64,000 bases of DNA. It comes from RGIG4140 sp045614025 (lineage in GTDB: Bacteria; Pseudomonadota; Alphaproteobacteria; CAAHEQ01; UBA3637). Position numbers and translations under genes: made by a program. The stretch is from the NCBI GenBank assembly GCA_045614025.1, contig JAZLCE010000027.1:86680-150679 (forward strand), in the 5' to 3' direction. The notes beneath the pieces were generated by a model. The model made no database searches. It worked only from the letters and a program-made list of their open reading frames with translations, and was not told the origin of the DNA. Position 1 is the first letter of the stretch; the number at the start of each line of letters is the position of its first letter. Shown here piece by piece: positions 43,588-50,079 of this stretch.

Positions 43588-45642
43588 TTAAGCTTGAGCT
43601 TCCATTTCTTTACGTTTACGTTCAATCAATTCTTTATCACAAAGTGGGCAGTATTTATGTTCCCCACTGATATACCCATGTTTAGGGCAAATTGAATAAA
43701 CTGGCGTAATTGAAACATATGGTAAACGATAATTTTCCAATACACGGCGCACCAATGCTTTACAGGCGGATGAAGAAGAGATTCGTTCACTCATGTAAAG
43801 ATGCAACACGGTACCACCCGTATACTGAGTTTGTAAATCATCTTGATAATCAAGAGCTGTAAATGGATCATCTGTAAATCCTACAGGCAATTGAGAACTG
43901 TTTGTATAATATGGAGCTTCTTTTGTTCCAGCTTGAATAATATCAGGGAAACGTTTTTGATCTTCTCTTGCGAAACGATAAGTTGTTCCTTCAGCTGGTG
44001 TGGCTTCCAAATTATACATATTTCCAGTTTCAGCTTGATAATCAAGCATTTTTTCACGAATATGTGTTAAGAATTTTTGTGCAAATTCACGACCCCATGA
44101 TGTTGTGATATTTTCTTTATCAGAGGTAAAATTACGGATCATTTCATTAATACCATTCACACCAATGGTTGAGAAATGGCTTCTGAATGTTCCCAAATAT
44201 CTTTTTGTATATGGATATAATCCTCTATCCATATGCATAGCGATTACTTTACGTTTAATTTCAAGAGATGTTTTTGCTAATTCCAAAAGTTCATCTAAAC
44301 GAGCAAAAAGATTTTCTTCTTTTCCTTTATGTATGTAACCCAAACGTGCACAGTTAATCGTCACAACACCAATTGAACCTGTTTGTTCTGCAGAACCAAA
44401 CAAACCACCGCCGCGTTTTTTAAGCTCTGTTAAATCAAGGCGCAAACGACAACACATTGAACGAACATCACTTGGTTTCATGTCGGAATTAACATAGTTT
44501 GAAAAATATGGCAATCCGTATTTTGCTGTCATTTCAAACAAATATTCTGTGTTTGGAGATTCCCATGGGAATTCATTGGTGATATTATATGTTGGAATTG
44601 GGAATGTGAATGGACGTCCTTTTGCATCACCTGCAGCCATAACTTCTAAGAAAGCGCGGTTAATCATATCCATTTCTTCTTGCAACTCACCATAAGTAAA
44701 TTCTTGAACTTCCCCACCAATAATTGGGTGACGATCTTTTAAATCAAGAGGGCATGTCCAATCGAATGTTAAGTTTGTAAATGGTGTTTGAGTTCCCCAA
44801 CGAGATGGCACATTCAAGTTAAAAATAAATGATTGCATTGCTTGTTTAACTTCATCATAAGTTAATTTTTCAATTCTTACAAATGGAGCTAAATAAGTAT
44901 CTGCAGATGAGAAGGCTTGAGCACCAGCCCATTCATTTTGAAGCGTTCCCAAGAAATTAATCATTTGAGAGAAAGCTGATACTAAGTGACGTGGAGGGTT
45001 TGATTCTGTTTTATTGGCAACACCATTAAATCCTTCTTCCAATAAAACACGCAAAGACCAACCTGCACAATATCCAGCCAACATATCTAAATCATGAATA
45101 TGATAATCGCCATTTCTATGAGCTTCACCGATTTCTGGTGTATAAATATGATTGAGCCAATAGTTAGCAACAACTTTACCAGAAACATTTAAAATCAATC
45201 CGCCCAAAGAATAGCCTTGGTTTGCGTTTGCATTTACGCGCCAGTCTGAACGATCCAAATATTCATTAATAGAGGAAATAGCATCAATAACAGCTTTTTT
45301 ATCACGACGTAATTTATCACGTTGTTCACGATAGATAATATATGAACGAGCTGTTTTGTAATAGTTAGAAGAAATAAGAACTTGTTCAACAACATCTTGA
45401 ATTTGTTCAATAGCAGGAATAACACCATAGGCGAATTTATGTTTCAAAACTTTAATGACTTGACGTGTTAAAAGCCAAGCTTCATCCATTCCAAATTCAT
45501 TGGTGGCTTCGCCTGCTTTTCCAATAGCTAAAGCAATTTTAGCTGCATCAAAAGCGTGTTTTTCACCATCTCTTTTGATAACTTCTGTCAATGGACCCAA
45601 ATCCAATCCTTCACGTTCGTCTTTTTGAACAACCTCTAACAT
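43588..45642 (-). CDS. nrdD: Class III (anaerobic) ribonucleoside-triphosphate reductase, catalytic subunit lacking the glycyl-radical domain
   Basis: A 684-residue NrdD. Residues about 18-110 are an ATP-cone regulatory domain (VIKRDGEKHAFDAAKIALAI). The ten-stranded barrel core includes LRVLLEEGFNGVANKTESNP, the thiyl-radical cysteine region SMCCRLRLDL, and GSIGVVTINCARLGYIHKGK. A zinc site ends the chain (C652, H655, C665, C668). A normal NrdD continues into the glycyl-radical domain; here that domain is the next gene. The enzyme makes deoxyribonucleotides without oxygen. Control is probably through the inverted repeat at 45676-45723. Confidence 0.96.
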   Translation of the reverse strand: MLEVVQKDEREGLDLGPLTEVIKRDGEKHAFDAAKIALAIGKAGEATNEFGMDEAWLLTRQVIKVLKHKFAYGVIPAIEQIQDVVEQVLISSNYYKTARSYIIYREQRDKLRRDKKAVIDAISSINEYLDRSDWRVNANANQGYSLGGLILNVSGKVVANYWLNHIYTPEIGEAHRNGDYHIHDLDMLAGYCAGWSLRVLLEEGFNGVANKTESNPPRHLVSAFSQMINFLGTLQNEWAGAQAFSSADTYLAPFVRIEKLTYDEVKQAMQSFIFNLNVPSRWGTQTPFTNLTFDWTCPLDLKDRHPIIGGEVQEFTYGELQEEMDMINRAFLEVMAAGDAKGRPFTFPIPTYNITNEFPWESPNTEYLFEMTAKYGLPYFSNYVNSDMKPSDVRSMCCRLRLDLTELKKRGGGLFGSAEQTGSIGVVTINCARLGYIHKGKEENLFARLDELLELAKTSLEIKRKVIAMHMDRGLYPYTKRYLGTFRSHFSTIGVNGINEMIRNFTSDKENITTSWGREFAQKFLTHIREKMLDYQAETGNMYNLEATPAEGTTYRFAREDQKRFPDIIQAGTKEAPYYTNSSQLPVGFTDDPFTALDYQDDLQTQYTGGTVLHLYMSERISSSSACKALVRRVLENYRLPYVSITPVYSICPKHGYISGEHKYCPLCDKELIERKRKEMEAQA

Positions 45643-45675
45643 TTCCCTTAAACTCCCTGTATTAAAATTGATTTC

Positions 45676-45723
45676 CAGTAAACACTATATGCAGTCCTTA
45701 ATAACAACATATAGTGTTTACTG
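45676..45723 (-). promoter_or_regulatory. Perfect inverted repeat upstream of nrdD (NrdR-box-like)
   Basis: Two 16-base arms, 45676-45691 and 45708-45723, are exact reverse complements around a 16-base spacer. Each arm holds ACACTATATG, which matches half of the NrdR box (ACACTATATATAGTGT-like), and the arm spacing of 32 bases is three helical turns. It lies 34-81 bases before the nrdD ATG. Binding by the repressor NrdR is the inference; nrdR is not in the window. Confidence 0.75.
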
Positions 45724-46089
45724 AACTACATTTTGTATTAATTAACGCTACACTACAATAAAATGTCAATACCTTTTTTTTGTTTTTTTTGATTAAATTT
45801 TTAAGTGTTTAATTTTATGTATTTATTTGTCATAAAAAAATATAGAATGCAAGAATTTTTATTGACAAAAGTGACAAAAAATACACGAATCTAAAAAAAA
45901 CAATAAATTTAAATAACCCCTTAAAAAGATAAGATTTTTTTGACAAAAAATATTCCGTATTTTTAACAATTTTAAAACAAGAGATTAAAAATAAAACAAA
46001 AATTTTTATTAGGCAAAATTATCGCCAAAAAAGAGTGTTTTTTGCGAGTCGTTTTTATAATAAACCCCTTTGTTTTTTTTAATTCAAAT
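45724..46089. other. Long AT-rich spacer upstream of nrdD
   Basis: About 365 bases of very AT-rich DNA between the nrdD control region and the terminator of the outer-membrane protein gene. It contains several TGACAAAA motifs (near 45865, 45876 and 45942) but no reading frame with a ribosome-binding site and no strong hairpin. No known element is recognised. Confidence 0.5.
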
Positions 46090-46090
46090 A

Positions 46091-46125
46091 ACAAAAAAAG
46101 AGACGGGTTGGAGACCGCCTCTTCA
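46091..46125 (-). terminator. Terminator of the outer-membrane protein gene
   Basis: On the minus strand AAGAGGCGG pairs with CCGTCTCTT (one G-U pair), followed by seven T. It lies about 25 bases after the stop codon. Confidence 0.8.
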
Positions 46126-46149
46126 TTTAGGACTATTTTTATATATTTT

Positions 46150-46938
46150 TTAAAAAGAAACTCTCACCCCCGTATAAAATTCATGCGCTGATGTGTCAGC
46201 TTTAACACCATCTTTTTCAAAATCACCATAATCCATATAACGGTAACCTGTATCAATGGCAAAATTATTGGTGATATCATACGAAATCCCAAGGCCTGCT
46301 TGCCAAGCAAAGTTTGTTTTCTTTATATTGAGAACTTCAATATCAGCCCAATCTAACGTCCCTTTTATACGGGCAAAACCAATACCTGCCCCAATATAAG
46401 GAGAAAATTTTGACCCCGTTTCAAAGTTATAATATCCATTCAACATTAATGCTTGTGTTGAAATTTCAATATGTTCCTCTGCTTCATAAATTTCATCAAA
46501 TACAGGGATCAAAACATCTTCTTTTTTCTCTGTTGCCCCATTTATATTATACTCCACCTCAGCTCTCAATGTTCCAGATGGTGTTTTATGCGAAATACCA
46601 AAAGCAAAAGCTCCTCCCATTACACTATCATCAATAGATTTTTTTGTTATCCATTCAGCTTCTGTTTCCATATTTATATGTTTTAATTTAGCGCTAAAAT
46701 ATGCTTTTGTTTGATCAACGGAAGACAGCGCATGAGGTATCACCTGTCTTGTATGATAAACTGGTTGAGCTTCTTGATAAACTGGAACTTGTTGTGGTTG
46801 ATAGGTATAAACTTGCTGAACTGGCTGTTGTTGATAAACAGGCATTTGTGGTGGTGTTTGTTGATAAGGGTTATAATATCCTGCATCAGCACCCCCACTT
46901 ATTAAACATATCATGCCTAATAAGAGATATTTTTTCAT
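46150..46938 (-). CDS. Outer-membrane beta-barrel surface protein
   Basis: A 262-residue protein. A signal peptide (MKKYLLLGMICLISGGADA) is followed by a Tyr/Gln/Pro-rich stretch (about 20-65) that may be an exposed or peptidoglycan-facing linker. From residue about 75, alternating beta strands (TLRAEVEYNINGA, FSPYIGAGIGFARIKG, AIDTGYRYMDYGDF, HEFYTGVRVSF) form an eight-stranded-type barrel ending in Phe, as outer-membrane porin-like proteins do. It resembles the Omp25/OmpW/P44-type surface antigens of Alphaproteobacteria. A structured leader RNA with a terminator precedes it. Confidence 0.85.
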   Translation of the reverse strand: MKKYLLLGMICLISGGADAGYYNPYQQTPPQMPVYQQQPVQQVYTYQPQQVPVYQEAQPVYHTRQVIPHALSSVDQTKAYFSAKLKHINMETEAEWITKKSIDDSVMGGAFAFGISHKTPSGTLRAEVEYNINGATEKKEDVLIPVFDEIYEAEEHIEISTQALMLNGYYNFETGSKFSPYIGAGIGFARIKGTLDWADIEVLNIKKTNFAWQAGLGISYDITNNFAIDTGYRYMDYGDFEKDGVKADTSAHEFYTGVRVSF

Positions 46939-46956
46939 CCTTAACTTCCTTTCAAG

Positions 46957-46985
46957 ATAAAATAAAATCGCCTGATGAGGGCGAC
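46957..46985 (-). terminator. Terminator at the end of the leader RNA before the outer-membrane protein gene
   Basis: On the minus strand GTCGCC pairs with GGCGAT (loop CTCATCA), followed by TTTATTTTAT. It stands only about 20 bases before the outer-membrane protein ATG and so can act as an attenuator. Confidence 0.65.
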
Positions 46986-47155
46986 TGGAAGTTGGAAACT
47001 ACTCAACAGAAATAGTGCGATATATTGGCTAAAAAGCGTATTTTACCGCCTTCCAGTCATACTGGAAAGCGTGCAAAATTTTCGTCTTTACACCTGACGC
47101 TGTTGAAGAGGTTTCCACACCTCAGATGAACCATCACTTCATCCGATTTCAAGTT
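46957..47155 (-). ncRNA. Structured leader or non-coding RNA (riboswitch/attenuator-like) upstream of the outer-membrane protein gene
   Basis: About 200 bases on the minus strand between a plausible promoter (TTGAAT with TATAAA near 47164-47186) and a terminator. A long-range stem pairs GGAAAC plus TTCAACAG with CTGTTGAG plus GTTTCC. A local hairpin pairs TTCCAGT with ACTGGAA (about 47050-47066). The segment GACTGGAAG of that hairpin can also pair with CTTCCAGTC at 46983-46991, which overlaps the terminator stem, so two mutually exclusive folds exist. I do not recognise the class; it could be a stand-alone RNA instead of a leader. Confidence 0.5.
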
Positions 47156-47230
47156 TATATATAAAAGTTAAAAAATTCAAGATAAAAAACAACATATCTT
47201 TTAGTTTTATTTCTTTTATATCGCACAAAA

Positions 47231-47285
47231 AAGCCGACCTTAGGGTCGGCTTTTTTATTGAATCCAAGTGAAGGGAATGCTCGTA
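47231..47285 (-). repeat. Decayed duplicate of a tRNA-Gly 3' end with its terminator
   Basis: This segment repeats, with small gaps, the terminator (GCCGACC..GGTCGGCTTTTTTATTG) and the first part of the complement of tRNA-Gly (AGTGAAGGGAAT..TCGT) found intact at 47397-47460. The rest of the tRNA is missing. The terminator hairpin itself is intact. Confidence 0.7.
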
Positions 47286-47395
47286 ACTTATCACTCATCC
47301 CTCGCTTACTCGGGACCGTCCTTATCGGACGTCCGCTCCTTTCCAGTCGCGACCAAACCCTCTGCTCGGGTTCTTATCCCCTTTCCTACTTCCAA
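47286..47395. other. GC-richer segment between the tRNA-Gly repeat copies
   Basis: About 110 bases visibly richer in G and C than the neighbourhood, with a hairpin CGTCC/GGACG and no credible gene. Short open frames here read through tRNA sequence and are artefacts. Confidence 0.5.
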
Positions 47396-47428
47396 CAAAA
47401 AAACCGACCCTAAGGTCGGCTTTTTTAT
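47396..47428 (-). terminator. tRNA-Gly(CCC) terminator
   Basis: GCCGACC/GGTCGG stem followed on the minus strand by seven T, directly after the CCA end of the tRNA. Confidence 0.85.
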
Positions 47429-47502
47429 TGGAGCGAGTGAAGGGAATCGAACCCTCGTCTTAAGCTTGGGAAGCTTCCGCTCTACCATTGAGCTACACTC
47501 GC
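47429..47502 (-). tRNA. tRNA-Gly (anticodon CCC)
   Basis: A 74-base cloverleaf: acceptor GCGAGTG/CACTCGC, D-arm GCTC..GAGC, anticodon loop TTCCCAA with CCC, T-loop TTCGATT, discriminator T and encoded CCA. It stands alone between the outer-membrane protein gene and the flippase-like gene. Confidence 0.96.
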
Positions 47503-47645
47503 TAAAGACAAATTGAGTGTAATCTTTTTTTTATCAAAAAGCAACACTTAATATAAAAAAAAATATCTTTTCCCCCTATTGCTTATTTAAATAAAATCTA
47601 TTAACATACTTACAAAATTTTTAACTTCCAATTGACAGAGGTAAT

Positions 47646-48611
47646 ATGCAAAAAACAAACCTAAAACGCTTGTTAAAAAAAGCAATCTCATGGGCGGGAT
47701 TATTCTTTTTTGTTATCGCTGCCATTATGCTTTATTTTCAACTTTCAAAATATCCACCTCAAGATATTAAAAATGCGCTTTTTAATATTCCAACCAAAAA
47801 TTTAATCTATGCTTGCATTGCTTCTTTTCTTGGCTATGTGGCCTTATCAACTTATGACTTTTTAGCCCTTAAATATATCAAAAGAAAATTAGAAGCATGG
47901 AAATGGATTTTAGTTGGGTTCATTGGATATTCTGTAAGCAATAATGCTGGCCATGCTATCGTTTCAGGCGGAACAATTCGATATCGCTTTTATACCAGAT
48001 GGCGTTTTAAAGGCTCTGAAATCGTTAAAATGGTAACGTTTTCCGGGTTCACATATCTCATTGCTTGTTTCTTTTTAACAGTTGTTGGATATTTATTAAC
48101 ACCGCAACACGCCTTTGGGTCCGCTCAAGCCTCTCATATCACAACTTTACTCGTTGCTCTTGGTTCATTTATTGGCTTAATTGGATATTTTCTTTTATGC
48201 GCATTTTATAAAAAACCAATTAAAATTGGAAAAATTTCTTTGAATATGCCATCAGTTAAAATGGGATTAGCTCAAATGTTTTTAGGAAGCTTTGATATTG
48301 TTTTGGCTTCTTTTGTTCTTTATTTTTGCTTAATTCCTTTTATTGAAATTCCATTTCATATTTTTATTGGAGTCTTTTTAGTTGCCCAAGTTTTAGGTGT
48401 TTTCAGTCAAGTTCCAGGGGGATTAGGCGTATTTGAAGGTTTATTCCTTGCAATCATTCCATCTGATGCAAATACAGCTCATTTATTCGGCGCACTTATT
48501 GCTTATCGTATTATTTATTATGTTTTACCACTTGTCTTATCAGGAATTGTTTTATTCTTATATGAAGGCAAAAAGAACTTAAAAAGAAGAAAAACTGCAA
48601 TAAGTAAATAA
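47646..48611 (+). CDS. Lysylphosphatidylglycerol synthase TM-region/UPF0104 membrane protein
   Basis: A 321-residue polytopic protein with about eight hydrophobic segments. Family features are SNNAGHAIVSGGTIRYRFYT, VAQVLGVFSQVPGGLGVFEG and RIIYYVLPLVLSGIVLFLYE, as in the flippase half of MprF and in UPF0104/YbhN proteins. The catalytic lysyl-transferase domain of MprF is absent, so a lipid-transport or flippase role is likely but unproven. GAGGTAAT precedes the ATG, and a terminator follows. Confidence 0.88.
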   Translation: MQKTNLKRLLKKAISWAGLFFFVIAAIMLYFQLSKYPPQDIKNALFNIPTKNLIYACIASFLGYVALSTYDFLALKYIKRKLEAWKWILVGFIGYSVSNNAGHAIVSGGTIRYRFYTRWRFKGSEIVKMVTFSGFTYLIACFFLTVVGYLLTPQHAFGSAQASHITTLLVALGSFIGLIGYFLLCAFYKKPIKIGKISLNMPSVKMGLAQMFLGSFDIVLASFVLYFCLIPFIEIPFHIFIGVFLVAQVLGVFSQVPGGLGVFEGLFLAIIPSDANTAHLFGALIAYRIIYYVLPLVLSGIVLFLYEGKKNLKRRKTAISK

Positions 48612-48629
48612 TATAACCATTCTATAACG

Positions 48630-48658
48630 AAAAAAGCTCCTTTTAAAGGAGCTTTTTT
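48630..48658. terminator. Bidirectional terminator between convergent genes
   Basis: GCTCC/GGAGC stem around TTTTAAA with A/T runs on both sides, between the flippase-like gene (plus) and the SH3 gene (minus), whose stop it almost touches. Confidence 0.85.
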
Positions 48659-49154
48659 ATTTAATCACTTCATTAGGATATATTCCATATAAATGGGATC
48701 GTTTAACCCATCCTTTTATCTTTTTTTCGCCCGTATCAAACTCTAATTCGCAAAACTCATTTTTAAATGGGCAAGATTCAACTTTTGCTAACACATCTTT
48801 TGTTGCATAAGCTTTAATTTTAGATGAAATATCTGCTTTTTTGAAAACATCAGCATCTTGTTTTAAAAGAACATATCTTGTTCCCGTAATCATCCGACGG
48901 TGAACCCATCCAATTGTTCCATCAATTTCTCTGATTTGACGCCACAATTCATACTCATCAATAACTTCAACTGGATAATTTTTTTTCTTATATACATATC
49001 TAATCGGATATCTATTTCCAGGACCAGTTCTTAAATTAACCTCCCCCATTTTTAATGAAACAAAACGAGGAATAGCCAACTGCTCTTGCGCACATAAAGG
49101 CGTTAAAAACCCAAAAGATAATAACACTACAAGAAAAGAGGTTTTCACATCCAT
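48657..49154 (-). CDS. Periplasmic SH3-domain protein
   Basis: A 165-residue protein with a signal peptide (FLVVLLSFGFLTPLCAQ) and two bacterial SH3-like units: VNLRTGPGNRYPIRYVYKKK with WRQIREIDGTIGWVHRRMI, and a second from about 100 with GEKKIKGWVKRSHLYGIYP. This short SH3 family is common in Alphaproteobacteria and is thought to bind cell-wall material. It begins 4 bases after the dUTPase-fold gene and is probably co-transcribed with it. Confidence 0.88.
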   Translation of the reverse strand: MDVKTSFLVVLLSFGFLTPLCAQEQLAIPRFVSLKMGEVNLRTGPGNRYPIRYVYKKKNYPVEVIDEYELWRQIREIDGTIGWVHRRMITGTRYVLLKQDADVFKKADISSKIKAYATKDVLAKVESCPFKNEFCELEFDTGEKKIKGWVKRSHLYGIYPNEVIK

Positions 49155-49158
49155 GATA

Positions 49159-49689
49159 TTACTTAACCCTCATACGAATAGATTTTACAGGGCGTCTTTG
49201 AGAAACATCTTCATGATGTTCTTCAACAACAGAAGATTCTTGCTTTTTATCAACCCAAAAATCAGAAGTAGGTGTTGCTTCAATTTCCTCATCCGTTTCA
49301 ACTTCTGACCAATATACCTGTTCTGCTGATGAAATAACCAAATTAGCAATCACATCACCTCTATTAATAAATTGGGATTTAGAACTATCATTCCTGATCA
49401 AAACAAATATTGGACCACGATCTGCTGGATTTAAAATGCAAGGAGCTGTTATCACAACAAGTCCTTTTTCTTTCACCAATTCAGGAACAGAAATAATAAA
49501 CCCACACATACCTCTTGGAATCCCAATGGCAAATCCAATTGGTAAACAAACAATATCACCTGATTCCAGTTTAATCACATCTGGAATAGCTGCCATTAAA
49601 GAAAGCCCCATATGGTCTTTGCTTTCATACATTGGTAAAGGCAACCCATATCCATCCGCCGTTCGAAGAATTTGTAATTTTTGGGCCAT
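49159..49689 (-). CDS. dUTPase-fold protein with degraded active site
   Basis: A 176-residue protein with the trimeric dUTPase fold in the first 130 residues: GLSLMAAIPDVIKLESGDIV, LPIGFAIGIPRGMCGFIISV and PADRGPIFVLIRNDSSKSQF, then NRGDVIANLVI. In a working dUTPase the third motif reads G-V-I-D-x-D-Y-x-G; here it is CILNPADRG, with Asn for the catalytic Asp and no Tyr. The usual Gly-rich motif 5 is replaced by an acidic tail. Probably not an active dUTPase; a regulatory or nucleotide-binding role is possible. Its promoter (TTGACT/CAATAT, minus) is at 49740-49768. Confidence 0.75.
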   Translation of the reverse strand: MAQKLQILRTADGYGLPLPMYESKDHMGLSLMAAIPDVIKLESGDIVCLPIGFAIGIPRGMCGFIISVPELVKEKGLVVITAPCILNPADRGPIFVLIRNDSSKSQFINRGDVIANLVISSAEQVYWSEVETDEEIEATPTSDFWVDKKQESSVVEEHHEDVSQRRPVKSIRMRVK

Positions 49690-49739
49690 TTTTGATCCTC
49701 TACATACTCTGCTGAAATAAAAATGTATATTTTTTTAAC

Positions 49740-49768
49740 ATATTGACACCCGACCTTTAAAAAGTCAA
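49740..49768 (-). promoter_or_regulatory. Promoter of the dUTPase-fold/SH3 gene pair
   Basis: On the minus strand TTGACT (49768-49763), 17-base spacer, CAATAT (49745-49740). The ATG at 49689 has a GAGGATC ribosome-binding site. Confidence 0.6.
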
Positions 49769-49956
49769 GTAAAAATATAAACTTATTTTTTATCTTTTGA
49801 ATTAAAAATAATAGGTTATAGATAAACAAAAAATATATTTTCATTTAAAGTAAAAACTCTTTTTTTATTTTTATAAATCACAAAAATCAATTTTTTCATC
49901 ATTCAAATGAAATGATAATTATCTATAATTTTTGTTAAAAAAATTTGTATCTCACA

Positions 49957-50024
49957 ATTAAAAAAATCCTTTCTCATTACACCACCTTTTGAATTGGTAA
50001 TTTCTTCTAGAAAGGATTTAAAAA
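49957..50024 (-). terminator. Second long hairpin downstream of rpoC
   Basis: Perfect 11-base arms AAATCCTTTCT (49964-49974) and AGAAAGGATTT (50009-50019), with inner arms ATTAC and GTAAT. On the minus strand it is followed by T residues. It lies beyond the main rpoC terminator and may be a backup terminator or the end of a small RNA. The rest of 49769-49956 is AT-rich and shows nothing else. Confidence 0.55.
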
Positions 50025-50044
50025 AAACTATAAACAAGACACTA

Positions 50045-50077
50045 AAAAAGGAGCGATTTCTCGCTCCTTTTTTTGAT
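50045..50077 (-). terminator. rpoBC operon terminator
   Basis: GGAGCGA (50050-50056) and TCGCTCC (50061-50067) with A/T runs on both sides, just after the rpoC stop. Confidence 0.85.
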
Positions 50078-50079
50078 CT

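Noticed and set aside
43384..43590. nrdD broken by a frameshift or sequencing error rather than split into two genes
   Set aside because: The two parts are in the same frame but separated by more than one in-frame stop, and the second has a proper ribosome-binding site and ATG.
46966..47010. Plus-strand CTGATGA followed by GGAAAC, which resembles a hammerhead ribozyme core
   Set aside because: The part between them does not begin and end as a proper stem II, and no matching stems I and III or cleavage triplet were found. The minus-strand terminator explains the hairpin better.
47268..47516. Overlapping short open frames on both strands through the tRNA-Gly region
   Set aside because: They translate tRNA and terminator sequence and have no ribosome-binding sites. 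They are artefacts.
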